In this document: positions 1-6,190 of the stretch, one piece after another
How positions within the stretch are numbered: the stretch's first letter is position 1
Layout: each line of letters begins with the position of its first letter
NCBI GenBank assembly: GCA_958419945.1
Contig: CATZIC010000053.1
Span: 1-13,391 of the forward strand
Length of the DNA stretch: 13,391 bases
Origin: an uncultured Clostridia bacterium
Lineage (GTDB): Bacteria > Bacillota > Clostridia > Christensenellales > Borkfalkiaceae
Reading direction: 5' to 3'
Notes under the pieces: model-generated
What the model was told of the DNA's origin: nothing
Database searches by the model: none
Seen by the model: only the letters and a program-made list of their open reading frames with translations
Position numbers and translations under genes: made by a program

Positions 1-181
1 TCTTTTCGGTTACAAGGTCGTAACACAAATCGTCAAAATCGCTCCTGCCGCCAAACAAAAATATCCGAACGCCGTCCGCCACCGCTTTGTCGATTTCAGC
101 CCTCGTTCTTGCAACTAAGTCGTCCGTTAAATTTACGACGGAATGTCCGAAGCACGAACAGGTTTTTTCGATTGTTTCCAT
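1..181 (-). CDS. SLOG-family (YspA/DUF1273-like) nucleotide-binding protein, N-terminal part
   Basis: Sixty codons are visible from an ATG at 179-181; the frame stays open to the window edge, so the C-terminus is missing. The translation begins with METIEKTCSCFGHSV and continues to RIFLFGGRSDFDDLCYDLV. The order CxFxGH near the N-terminus followed by FLFGxxSxFDxLC about 35 residues later is typical of the small Rossmann-like SLOG proteins of Bacillota, which are thought to bind a nucleotide-derived ligand. The biochemical role of this subfamily is unknown to me. The start has only a weak G-rich Shine-Dalgarno. Its likely promoter lies 230 bases upstream, beyond a MITE-like insertion (237-407), so the leader is unusually long. 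Family assignment is from motif memory on a partial protein. Confidence 0.65.
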   Translation of the reverse strand, partial: METIEKTCSCFGHSVVNLTDDLVARTRAEIDKAVADGVRIFLFGGRSDFDDLCYDLVTEK

Positions 182-199
182 AAAAAGATGCCGCCCCCT

Positions 200-233
200 T
201 GCGAGAGCGACACCGTAGAATGTACCTCTCGCA
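200..233 (-). other. Leader hairpin before the SLOG gene
   Basis: An 8-bp perfect inverted repeat (tgcgagag at 200-207, ctctcgca at 226-233) with an 18-base loop sits 18 bases upstream of the ATG at 181 in the transcribed leader. It could be a regulatory stem or chance; no known riboswitch was recognised. Confidence 0.3.
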
Positions 234-236
234 TAG

Positions 237-407
237 TTGCGACACTATTGAGAGTCCACCAATTTTTAAAGTAAGACATAGCATACTATTATTTACTGAA
301 GAGACTGCGATACAGTACATTACTACCGATAGTAATGTCCCTCCAATAAAAATTATTATACTACCCCCTAAAAGTGGTACTCCCGTATATTTTCAATAAT
401 GTCGCAA
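237..407. mobile_element. MITE-like 171-bp element with terminal inverted repeats
   Basis: The ends are ttgcgacactattg (237-250) and caataatgtcgcaa (394-407), reverse complements over 14 bases except one position that is still a G-U pair in RNA. The pairing continues one base inward (a251/t393). A TA dinucleotide flanks each side within one base (234-235 and 408-409), as expected for TA-targeting families such as IS630/Tc1, though the left side has an extra G. The interior is AT-rich, holds a perfect 9-bp hairpin (317-325/330-338, loop ccga) and has no credible transposase. It lies between the promoter at 412-440 and the SLOG gene start. Calling it a MITE is an inference: only one copy is seen here. 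Confidence 0.5.
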
Positions 408-411
408 TATC

Positions 412-440
412 ATTATAGCGCTTTTTATAAAAAATATCAA
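412..440 (-). promoter_or_regulatory. Vegetative promoter reading leftward toward the SLOG gene
   Basis: On the minus strand TTGATA (435-440) and TATAAT (412-417) are separated by exactly 17 bases, a near-consensus sigma-A promoter. The start would fall near 404-406, inside the right inverted repeat of the MITE-like element. It follows directly after the terminator of the upstream glycosyltransferase gene. Confidence 0.7.
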
Positions 441-451
441 GGATAATAGGC

Positions 452-486
452 AAAAAATTAAAAAGCCGCTACAAAATGTAACGACT
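452..486 (-). terminator. Rho-independent terminator of the glycosyltransferase gene
   Basis: On the minus strand a 10-bp stem (agtcgttaca / tgtagcggct, with G-U pairs; 464-473 and 477-486) and a 3-base loop are followed by a T-rich tract (TTTTAATTTTTT, 452-463). It lies 28 bases after the stop codon at 514. Confidence 0.75.
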
Positions 487-513
487 TCTCTAAAAAGCAA
501 AGAATTTACTATA

Positions 514-1854
514 TTATTTTATAGCGTCGGATTCTGCGGGCTGCATATCCTCGATTTTAAGGTCTGCTTCGTGCACGATAGGCTTCCAGACAATCTTTTT
601 ATAACGAATAATAGCGCCGACGGAAATGGGAATATAGGTGTACATAAACAGCGGGAAGGTAAAAAGATAAAGTATTTTCTTTATAGTACTGCAGTTTATC
701 TTTTTCCATTCCGTAACCATTACCAAAAGCCCTATAATAAACATTATCGGGTAAAACATAAGAATGGTGGAACCAAGGCTTTTTAAGGCAAACAGCACCG
801 AACTAAGTTCCCCTACCGAGGCTGCGATTATTGCAATTACGGGATAAAACACCACGCATGCAAGGGTCAAAAACAGTGCGGGAAAGAGGGTTGTGAACAT
901 GTCCCAACAACCGAAGTTTCCGAAAAAGCCTTTTATGAGTTTTCCAAAATACTTGTACAATACCTGATAATAGCCTTTAGCCCACCTTTCACGCTGAATA
1001 TAAGATTGTTTAAAGGTTTCGGGCTGTTCGTCGTAAAATTCCGCAGTGGACGCGTAGCCTGCCTTTCTGCCGGTGGTGATAAAATCGGTAGCACATTCGA
1101 TATCTTCGGTCATTGTGAAGAACTTCCAATTATCGTAGTCCTTTACTACTTTTGCGGAAATCAAAAAACCGGTGCCCGATATGGAGCAGGAAGTGTGAAG
1201 CATCATACGCGCGTTGTTTAAATGGCGCGATTCGTGCAAAAACCACAAGCCGTAGCCCGAAGTTATCCAATTTTTGCCGAAGTTTTTAGAGTTACGATAA
1301 CTTGTAACGATTTCGTAACCTTGGTCGTAAACCTTGTTTATCTCGGTAATATAATTTGGCTTAATTACGTTGTCTGCGTCAAGTACGATATAGGCTTCGG
1401 GAACGAGTTCTTTATAGGCCTCGTCCTCGTGAAGTTTGGTAAACAGGAAGTTAAGTGCAAATCCTTTACCGATATGCTCGGTATCGTTACGTTCGAAAAC
1501 CACACACCCCATGTCCTCGCAGATTTGTTTGGTGGAGTCCGTACAATTATCCGCAATTACGAATACGTTGTAAAGTTCTTTCGGATAATCGTTTTTTTGG
1601 ATACTGTCTATCAGATTACCGATAACCTTTTCTTCGTTTCTTGCGGAAATAACTATGCCTATTTTATGCTTCTTATGCTCCCCTTTCGCCGGTTTTTTAT
1701 GGTGAATCGTTCCGAGTATCATGTAAAAAAACTGGTGAAGGTACATGAAGAAAAATAACAGGCTAAGTACGTTGGATACCCAATAGATTACGGTTTGAAT
1801 CAAAGTACCCGTTTGCGGTCCGCCCGTAGTTATTAAATCTATGATAATTTGCAT
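514..1854 (-). CDS. Membrane GT2 family processive-type glycosyltransferase
   Basis: A 446-residue protein with the layout of BcsA/IcaA-like membrane glycosyltransferases. An N-terminal membrane segment (about 17-47) is followed by a cytoplasmic GT-A domain (about 63-300). The GT-A domain has the nucleotide-binding start VISARNEE (69-76), ADNCTDST (101-108), the metal-binding DAD (159-161), TED (249-251, catalytic base) and QRERW (287-291, acceptor binding). Three or four further membrane segments span about 315-418, and the protein ends with a charged tail. The family transfers sugars from UDP- or GDP-sugars, often polymerising and exporting a polysaccharide. Product and sugar cannot be read from the sequence, and no PilZ domain or accessory bcs/ica gene lies nearby. 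The ATG at 1854 has AAGAGG five bases upstream. The gene has its own terminator and follows the dfx gene by about 110 bases. Confidence 0.88.
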   Translation of the reverse strand: MQIIIDLITTGGPQTGTLIQTVIYWVSNVLSLLFFFMYLHQFFYMILGTIHHKKPAKGEHKKHKIGIVISARNEEKVIGNLIDSIQKNDYPKELYNVFVIADNCTDSTKQICEDMGCVVFERNDTEHIGKGFALNFLFTKLHEDEAYKELVPEAYIVLDADNVIKPNYITEINKVYDQGYEIVTSYRNSKNFGKNWITSGYGLWFLHESRHLNNARMMLHTSCSISGTGFLISAKVVKDYDNWKFFTMTEDIECATDFITTGRKAGYASTAEFYDEQPETFKQSYIQRERWAKGYYQVLYKYFGKLIKGFFGNFGCWDMFTTLFPALFLTLACVVFYPVIAIIAASVGELSSVLFALKSLGSTILMFYPIMFIIGLLVMVTEWKKINCSTIKKILYLFTFPLFMYTYIPISVGAIIRYKKIVWKPIVHEADLKIEDMQPAESDAIK

Positions 1855-1930
1855 TTTTGCCTCTTGTTAATTTTTAACCGAGTGCCGCTATTTAAAAAAG
1901 CAGTCGGGAAATTCTTTGACAAACCCTAAA

Positions 1931-1950
1931 CTTGGCGTAGCTTAGCCAAG
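1931..1950 (-). terminator. Possible weak terminator after the desulfoferrodoxin gene
   Basis: A 6-bp stem CTTGGC/GCCAAG with an 8-base loop lies 13 bases past the dfx stop and is followed on the minus strand by only TTT. Without a real T-run it may be leaky, letting transcription reach the glycosyltransferase gene. Confidence 0.3.
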
Positions 1951-1963
1951 GCATTTTAAAAAA

Positions 1964-2338
1964 TTACGCCTTCCAAAGTCCGTGAAGATTGCAGTATGCG
2001 TAAACAGCCTGCACTTCGTCGTCCTCTGCTACCAAAAATTTAAGTTCGGGTGCGCTACCGGGCGTTAAAGCCTTGCGCTGGTTTCCCTGTGCCGTCTGCA
2101 CTGAAACCCATTGTATGTAATGATTTTCATCCATAGGGTGGCTGATAGAGCCCACCTTTACGGTAAGAAGGTTTCCTTCTCTTTCGTATACGGGAACGTG
2201 CTTTTCGTTGCTTGCGTCAACGGTGTTGGGAACGAGTTCCTGCATGGTTTCACCGCAGCATTTTACGGGTACGCCCGTTTCTTTTACAACTGCAACTATC
2301 TTGCCGCAGTGCTTGCAATATAAAAATTTCTGTTCCAT
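1964..2338 (-). CDS. dfx: Desulfoferrodoxin (superoxide reductase, two-iron type)
   Basis: A 124-residue protein matching full-length desulfoferrodoxin. The N-terminal desulforedoxin-like domain has C8, C11, C27 and C28 (CxxC...CC) for the rubredoxin-type Fe(Cys)4 centre. The C-terminal superoxide reductase domain keeps the five ligands of the square-pyramidal Fe centre, H47, H67, H73, C116 and H119, in the contexts EKHVP, SHPMDENHYI and YCNLHGLW. The family reduces superoxide to hydrogen peroxide using electrons from rubredoxin and is typical of anaerobes. Glu45-Lys46 next to H47 match the conserved pair in the active site. AAGGAG lies five bases before the ATG. It sits 48 bases after the DUF1292 gene with no clear promoter between, so it is probably read from the ruvX promoter. 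Confidence 0.95.
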   Translation of the reverse strand: MEQKFLYCKHCGKIVAVVKETGVPVKCCGETMQELVPNTVDASNEKHVPVYEREGNLLTVKVGSISHPMDENHYIQWVSVQTAQGNQRKALTPGSAPELKFLVAEDDEVQAVYAYCNLHGLWKA

Positions 2339-2386
2339 AATATCTCCTTCGATACTTTTATTTAGTGTAGGTAGGTGTTTAACCGA

Positions 2387-2740
2387 TTATTTATCTTCGT
2401 GATCGCAATCGTGGTGGTGATGGCAGCATTCGCAGTCCTCGTCCTCGCAACCTTCGTCCATAATGTTACAGAACTCTTCGTAAACGGCGTCTAAAAGCGC
2501 GTCGTCTTCTACGGGGATGAGTTCTTCTTCACCGGGCTTTCCGGATACTTCGTAAATTATAACTTCGTCGGGATCTATACCTTCGATTTCTTCGGCGGGA
2601 AGGAAAAATGCGAAAAATCTGTTTTCGTATTCGATGGTGTCAAGGTGATAAAACTTCATGATTTTTCCGCTTTCGTCGGAAAATTCTACGAGTTCGGAAT
2701 CTTCTTCCATGGTGTCAAGGGCTTCTTTTTCGTCTGTCAT
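2387..2740 (-). CDS. DUF1292 (YrzB-like) acidic protein with a Cys/His-rich tail
   Basis: A 117-residue, strongly acidic protein. The central part (about 16-95), with the pattern ELVEFSDESGK, YENRFFAFFLPAEE and IIYEV, matches the DUF1292 family, found beside ruvX/yrrK in many Bacillota (yrzL-yrrK-yrzB in Bacillus). Its function is unknown. Unusually, it ends in a tail (98-114) with five cysteines (98, 103, 105, 106, 112) and five histidines (107-110, 114) among Asp/Glu, which looks metal-binding; ordinary members are shorter. The ATG lies two bases after the ruvX stop, and its AGGAG (eight bases upstream) is inside the last codons of ruvX, implying translational coupling. The next gene downstream is the iron protein dfx. 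Confidence 0.88.
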   Translation of the reverse strand: MTDEKEALDTMEEDSELVEFSDESGKIMKFYHLDTIEYENRFFAFFLPAEEIEGIDPDEVIIYEVSGKPGEEELIPVEDDALLDAVYEEFCNIMDEGCEDEDCECCHHHHDCDHEDK

Positions 2741-2742
2741 AA

Positions 2743-3165
2743 TTAGTTCTCCTGATTTTTTAATTTATTTATGTAGTCCTCTAAGATGTAGGACGCCGCA
2801 ATACTGTCAACGTAGTTTTTGCGATCCTCTCGTCTTACGTTTGCCAAGATCAGATCACGTGTTGCAAGTTTTGTGGTAAATCTTTCGTCGTTTGTAACAA
2901 CTTCTATATCCGTAGCCTCTTTCAAAGCTGCAATAAAGGACGACGTTATATCCGTCTGCACCGAGGGCGAGCCGTCAAAGTTTACCGGAAGCCCGCACAC
3001 TATACGCGTTGCGCCGACCGATTTGGCAAGTTCTATAAGGTACTCGATATCCTTTTTGAAGTTTTTACGCCAATAGGTTTTTTGAGGCAGCGCCATGGAC
3101 ATAAAAGGGTCGGAAGTCGCAACCCCTATTCTTTTGTCCCCTATATCGAAACAAATAAGTTTCAT
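2743..3165 (-). CDS. ruvX: Holliday junction resolvase-like protein RuvX/YqgF
   Basis: A 140-residue protein of the RNase H-fold YqgF family, which acts on nucleic-acid junctions or in 16S rRNA 5'-end maturation. Visible family motifs are FDIGDKRIGVA (6-16, catalytic D7), CGLPVNFDGS (57-66), TNDERFTT (91-98, acidic residue E94) and YVDSIAASYILEDY (118-131, D120). The length equals the usual 138-142. The frame is open up to 3369, but the ATG at 3163-3165 is chosen: it gives the normal family N-terminus MKLICFDIG, and the promoter at 3202-3230 lies inside the longer version. The Shine-Dalgarno is poor (GGGGTAG). It is the first gene of a ruvX-DUF1292-dfx operon. Confidence 0.95.
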   Translation of the reverse strand: MKLICFDIGDKRIGVATSDPFMSMALPQKTYWRKNFKKDIEYLIELAKSVGATRIVCGLPVNFDGSPSVQTDITSSFIAALKEATDIEVVTNDERFTTKLATRDLILANVRREDRKNYVDSIAASYILEDYINKLKNQEN

Positions 3166-3201
3166 AACAGCTACCCCGCAGTGAAAATTTGCATCTATAT
3201 A

Positions 3202-3230
3202 AGTATAACAAAAAAAAGTGTTGAATTCAA
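3202..3230 (-). promoter_or_regulatory. Promoter of the ruvX-DUF1292-dfx operon
   Basis: On the minus strand TTGAAT (3225-3230), a 17-base spacer and TATACT (3202-3207), preceded by an extended -10 TG (TGTTATACT). The start would be near 3195, giving a leader of about 30 bases before the ruvX ATG. Confidence 0.75.
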
Positions 3231-3377
3231 GTGTTTTACCGAAATTAACTAATAAATATATTCTATAGCGACTTTGTACGTTTGAATTGCCGTAAAATTT
3301 CGGCACATTTCGACAAAAAACTAAATTTTGTAGCAAAATTACGCATATTTTTTTTATAAAAGCCCACAATTACAGTA

Positions 3378-3398
3378 AAGGCAACTGCCTTGGGGAGG
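3378..3398 (+). promoter_or_regulatory. Shine-Dalgarno abutted by a small hairpin
   Basis: GGGGAGG (3392-3398) lies six bases before the ATG at 3405 and fixes the start of the small YtxH-like gene. A 5-bp stem aaggc/gcctt with loop aact (3378-3391) ends right at the Shine-Dalgarno; cccac at 3363-3367 could also pair with it. A role in translation control is possible but unproven. Confidence 0.45.
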
Positions 3399-3404
3399 AA
3401 AAAA

Positions 3405-3581
3405 ATGAAAGAATTTTGTTTCGGTCTTGCACTTGGAACAATGATGGGCGTTTTGATTGTTACCTCTTCGGATAAAATCAGTAAGTTAGCAAAAGAAGCG
3501 ACCAAAACGGCGGAAAAAAAGGTTAACGAAGTTAAAAACGAAGTTAAAGAAAAAGTCGCCAAGAAAAATTCCGAAGAATAA
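3405..3581 (+). CDS. YtxH-like small membrane-anchored protein
   Basis: Fifty-eight residues starting MKEFCFGLALGTMMG. A glycine-containing hydrophobic stretch (about 5-20) is followed by a long Lys/Glu-rich helix (26-58, with repeats of EVKNEVKEKV type) predicted to be amphipathic or coiled. This is the plan of YtxH/GvpP-like small proteins of Bacillota, often linked to general stress but without known biochemistry. The annotated start is the ATG after GGGGAGG; an in-frame TTG 15 bases earlier overlaps the Shine-Dalgarno and is rejected. It is the only plus-strand gene between ruvX and metK and is followed by a hairpin terminator. I found no convincing -35/-10 pair upstream, only TATAAA at 3355-3360. 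Confidence 0.75.
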   Translation: MKEFCFGLALGTMMGVLIVTSSDKISKLAKEATKTAEKKVNEVKNEVKEKVAKKNSEE

Positions 3582-3612
3582 GTTTTTAACATTTTTTAAG
3601 GAATTGTAATTT

Positions 3613-3670
3613 AAAAAAGCAAAGCATGCCGTAACTACTTTTTGTAAGTAACAGTGTGCTTTACTTTTCT
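3613..3670. terminator. Bidirectional terminator-like hairpin
   Basis: A long imperfect stem of about 19 pairs (3618-3636 with 3647-3665, including G-U pairs and three mismatches) is flanked by AAAAAA at 3613-3618 and TTTTCTTTT at 3665-3673. It can end the small YtxH-like gene on the plus strand and, on the minus strand, any transcript coming from metK. Confidence 0.6.
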
Positions 3671-3694
3671 TTTGTAGATTATGTATTTTTAAAA

Positions 3695-3761
3695 GTTCGC
3701 TAGCGTTCGACAATTCCTCAGTCGGCATTCGCCGACAGCTCCCTTTACTACATAAGGAGCC
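3695..3761 (+). repeat. Double-hairpin repeat A, copy 1
   Basis: A 67-bp intergenic unit that recurs at 6815-6882. Shared blocks are gttc-palindrome, gacaat(t/c)cctcagtcg, a hairpin (gtcggc-attc-gccgac, 3721-3736), cagctccctttact and ggagcc. The gctcc and ggagc blocks form a second stem. No coding potential. Confidence 0.75.
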
Positions 3762-3879
3762 GAATAAAGTGTAAATAACAGGCTTATATGCCCACTTTTG
3801 GGAATTACCTCGCTTTGGTGTCTGGATTGCCACGGAGCTTACGCTCCTCGCAATGACGGAAAGGACATAAGGAGCCGAA
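3750..3879. repeat. Direct repeats of acataaggagccgaa bracketing repeat B
   Basis: The 15-base word acataaggagccgaa occurs at 3750-3764, as the end of repeat A, and again at 3865-3879, just after repeat B copy 1. The 100-base segment between contains repeat B (3815-3865). This looks like nested insertion or recombination between composite elements. Confidence 0.6.
3815..3865 (+). repeat. Hairpin repeat B, copy 1 (gtctggattgcc type)
   Basis: This is one of three same-strand copies (also 6465-6505 and 7131-7180). The core reads gtctggattgccac, a stem-loop ggagc-ttac-gctcc, then tcgcaatgac. The outer words attgc and gcaat pair as well, giving a two-tier cruciform. Similar REP-like sequences are common in intergenic DNA of many bacteria. 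Confidence 0.85.
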
Positions 3880-3917
3880 AAATGTGGATAATCGACCTAT
3901 AGGGCAACTTTTATAGG

Positions 3918-5084
3918 TTACAGATATTTTTTAAGGTTCTCTACTTTATCGAGTTTTTCCCAAGAAAATTCCGATCTGCCGAAATGCCCGTATGAAGCGG
4001 TGTTTTTGTAGATGGGTTTTTTAAGGTCTAACTTTTCGATAATAGCAAGGGGTCTGAAGTCGAATTCTTTGGTTACGATTTCACAAAGCTTTTCATCGGA
4101 AAGTTTGCCTGTGCCGAAAGTTTCAACGGTAACCTGCAATGGCGAAGCAACCCCTATAGCGTAGGAAAGTGCGATACGACAAGTTTTGCAAAGTCCTGCC
4201 GCAACGAGGTTTTTGGCGGCGTAGCGTGCCATATAAGCGGCGCTTCTGTCAACTTTTGTGGGATCCTTACCGGAAAATGCACCGCCGCCGTGGGGGCAAA
4301 AACCGCCGTAAGTATCGACGATAATTTTCCTGCCCGTAAGACCGCAGTCCCCTTTCGGACCGCCGATTTCAAAACGGCCGGTCGGGTTTATATAGTACTT
4401 GGTATCTTTGAGTAACAGATTTTCGGGTATAACCTTTAAAATTACCTGTTCGTATATATCTTTCTGAAGGGTTTCGAGGTCTACGGTTTCGGCGTGCTGT
4501 GCGGAAACTACGACGGTATCGACGCCAATTAGTTTGTCGTCGTCATAAACGACGGTAACCTGACTTTTCCCGTCCGGACGAAGATATGGCAAAATGCCCT
4601 GTTTTCTTACCTCGGAAAGGCGTTTGGAAAGTTTATGTGCAAGTACGAGCGCAAGTGGCATAAATTCCGCCGTTTCGTCGGTGGCGTAACCGAACATCAT
4701 GCCTTGGTCGCCTGCGCCTATAAGATCGTATTTGTCGCCGCTTTTTTTGTATTCCTGCGAGTTATTAACACCCATAGCAATATCGCTAGACTGCTCCTTA
4801 ATACTCGTGATTATGGCACAGTTGTCGGCGTCAAAGCCGTATTTTGCACGCGTGTAACCGATTTCCCTTATTGCGTCGCGCGCTATTTTTTGGATGTCCA
4901 CGTAACATTCCGTGGTGATTTCACCCATAATTAAAACCATGCCCGTGGAAGCGGTACATTCGCAGGCAACCCTTGCTTCCGGGTCTTTTTCTAAAATAGC
5001 GTCTAAAACGGAGTCTGAAATTATATCGCAAACCTTATCGGGATGCCCTTCCGTAACACTTTCGGAAGTAAAGTATTTTCTCAT
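3918..5084 (-). CDS. metK: S-adenosylmethionine synthetase
   Basis: A 388-residue protein, the normal length for bacterial MetK. The enzyme makes SAM from methionine and ATP in the cytoplasm. Signatures are TEGHPDKVCD (11-20, ATP and metal binding), GAGDQGMMFGYATDE (123-137, methionine and ATP contact), the phosphate-binding loop GGGAFSGKDPTKVDR (266-280) and the C-terminal YGHFGR (365-370). No gaps or missing key residues are seen. The ATG at 5084 has AAGGTGA just upstream. It is transcribed alone from a consensus promoter (5157-5185), divergently from a PflX-like radical SAM gene. The leader of about 65 bases contains two short stems but is too short for, and does not resemble, a SAM-I riboswitch. 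Confidence 0.98.
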   Translation of the reverse strand: MRKYFTSESVTEGHPDKVCDIISDSVLDAILEKDPEARVACECTASTGMVLIMGEITTECYVDIQKIARDAIREIGYTRAKYGFDADNCAIITSIKEQSSDIAMGVNNSQEYKKSGDKYDLIGAGDQGMMFGYATDETAEFMPLALVLAHKLSKRLSEVRKQGILPYLRPDGKSQVTVVYDDDKLIGVDTVVVSAQHAETVDLETLQKDIYEQVILKVIPENLLLKDTKYYINPTGRFEIGGPKGDCGLTGRKIIVDTYGGFCPHGGGAFSGKDPTKVDRSAAYMARYAAKNLVAAGLCKTCRIALSYAIGVASPLQVTVETFGTGKLSDEKLCEIVTKEFDFRPLAIIEKLDLKKPIYKNTASYGHFGRSEFSWEKLDKVENLKKYL

Positions 5085-5156
5085 GTTTCACCTTTTGTCG
5101 TGCTTATACCGCACATTATATTTGCCGCCGATAGGTCGGCACCTTTTTATTATATT

Positions 5157-5185
5157 ATTGTACGGTATGTGTAGAAAATTGTCAA
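5157..5185 (-). promoter_or_regulatory. metK promoter
   Basis: On the minus strand TTGACA (5180-5185), a 17-base spacer and TACAAT (5157-5162). A second TTGACAA lies 14 bases further upstream, so the -35 word is directly repeated. The transcript would start near 5150, about 65 bases before the ATG. Confidence 0.8.
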
Positions 5186-5193
5186 TTATTTAG

Positions 5194-5222
5194 TTGTCAA
5201 AGTTGTATTTAAGTGCTAATAT
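5194..5222 (+). promoter_or_regulatory. Promoter of the PflX-like radical SAM gene
   Basis: TTGTCA (5194-5199), a 17-base spacer and TAATAT (5217-5222) on the plus strand. The -35 box is 8 bases from the -35 box of the divergent metK promoter, so one bound protein could affect both. Confidence 0.55.
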
Positions 5223-5267
5223 TTACCGTAGGTGGCAAAACTTATTACGACTAAAAGGAAGGATAAT

Positions 5268-6125
5268 ATGGCTGAGTGCACACTCTGCCCCAACCGCTGC
5301 GGAATAGACAGAGACCTGTTTGTGGGCGGTTGCGGTGTTAAAAATACCGTTAAAATTGCAAAATACTATCTTCACCCGTACGAAGAACCTTTGATTTCGG
5401 GAACTAACGGTTCGGGTTGCGTCTTCTTTGCGGGATGCAGTTTAAAATGCACTTTTTGCCAAAATTACGAACTGTCCCACGAGGCGCGCGGTAAAGAATT
5501 TTCCATTCTTGATCTTGCGGAAATTTTTAAAAAACTGGAAAATGACGGTGCGCACAATATAAATTTGGTAAACCCCACTCATTATTCTACGCAGATTATA
5601 AAGGCACTTGATATTTACCGCCCGAATATACCGATCGTTTGGAACACGCACGGCTACGAAGCCCTTGATACCCTTAAATTGGTCGATCCTTACGTTGACG
5701 TGTATTTAACCGATTTGAAGTATTTTAAGCCGTCAAGGTCTCAACGATACGCCAAAAAGAGCAATTACTTCGAGGTTGCTAAAATTGCGGTTAAATTTAT
5801 GCTCGAAAGTAAAAAACCGCTCATTTCTGACGGGCTTATGAAAAAAGGAGTTATCGTAAGGCACCTGGTACTTCCGCAAAACGTTGACGAAAGCCTAGCG
5901 ATTTTGCAGTTTTTAAGTAGCGTTATCGGTAAAAATTACCTTTCACTTATGGCGCAGTACACGCCTTTCGGAAATCTTGACGGTACGCCTGAACTGAAAC
6001 GAAAAATTACCAAACGGGAATATAAAACCGTGGTGGATATGGCAATGGAACTCGGCTTCGAGAATTTGTTTTTACAGGACGAAAAATCCTGCGATACGGC
6101 GTTTATTCCCAAATGGGATTTTTAA
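5268..6125 (+). CDS. PflX-like radical SAM protein (COG1313 type)
   Basis: A 285-residue radical SAM protein related to pyruvate formate-lyase activating enzymes. N-terminal cysteines C4, C7, C11 and C22 (CxLCPxxC...GGCG) suggest an extra metal site. The SISG/GSG segment (43-50) precedes the radical SAM cluster motif C57-x3-C61-x2-C64 (GCSLKCTFCQNY). Also visible are GAHNINLVNPTH, WNTHGYE, YLTDLKY, a GVIVRHLVLP block and LMAQYTPFG, all in the order of the PflX/COG1313 family. The substrate is unknown, and no formate-lyase-like partner is in the window. The open frame begins earlier with GTG at 5232, but the ATG at 5268 directly follows AGGAAGGA and gives the family's cysteine-rich N-terminus. 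It is divergent from metK, which supplies its cofactor, and ends at a strong terminator. Confidence 0.92.
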   Translation: MAECTLCPNRCGIDRDLFVGGCGVKNTVKIAKYYLHPYEEPLISGTNGSGCVFFAGCSLKCTFCQNYELSHEARGKEFSILDLAEIFKKLENDGAHNINLVNPTHYSTQIIKALDIYRPNIPIVWNTHGYEALDTLKLVDPYVDVYLTDLKYFKPSRSQRYAKKSNYFEVAKIAVKFMLESKKPLISDGLMKKGVIVRHLVLPQNVDESLAILQFLSSVIGKNYLSLMAQYTPFGNLDGTPELKRKITKREYKTVVDMAMELGFENLFLQDEKSCDTAFIPKWDF

Positions 6126-6144
6126 TTTAATATTGTATTTATTT

Positions 6145-6174
6145 AAACGGTGCTATTTTGGTGCCGTTTTTTTA
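6145..6174 (+). terminator. Rho-independent terminator of the radical SAM gene
   Basis: The stem aaacggtgc / ggtgccgttt (9 pairs, two of them G-U) with loop tatttt is followed by seven T, about 20 bases after the stop codon. Confidence 0.85.
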
Positions 6175-6190
6175 TTGTGTGGAGTGTGTT

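Noticed and set aside
96..320. Minus-strand frame whose upstream part looks like a membrane segment (GGSIIIFIGGTLLSVV)
   Set aside because: It lies mostly inside the MITE-like element, has no usable start before the hydrophobic part, and overlaps the start of the SLOG gene in another frame.
199..399. Plus-strand 66-codon frame
   Set aside because: It is antisense to the SLOG leader and fills the MITE-like element, with no ribosome binding site and no family resemblance.
1222..1758. Long plus-strand frame of 178 codons opposite the glycosyltransferase
   Set aside because: It is a mirror frame of a clearly conserved GT2 gene and has no start signal of its own.
3166..3369. Longer ruvX reading frame starting at 3369
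   Set aside because: The extension contains the operon promoter and gives an N-terminus unlike the family; the normal start MKLICFDIG is at 3165.
3486..3833. Minus-strand open frame of 115 codons downstream of metK
   Set aside because: It runs antisense through the YtxH-like gene, the terminator hairpin and repeats A and B; its start MAIQTP is repeat B in reverse.
5085..5150. SAM riboswitch in the metK leader
   Set aside because: The leader is only about 65 bases with two short stems (gccga/tcggc and gtgc/gcac), lacks the SAM-I or SMK core as I know them, and has no terminator hairpin.
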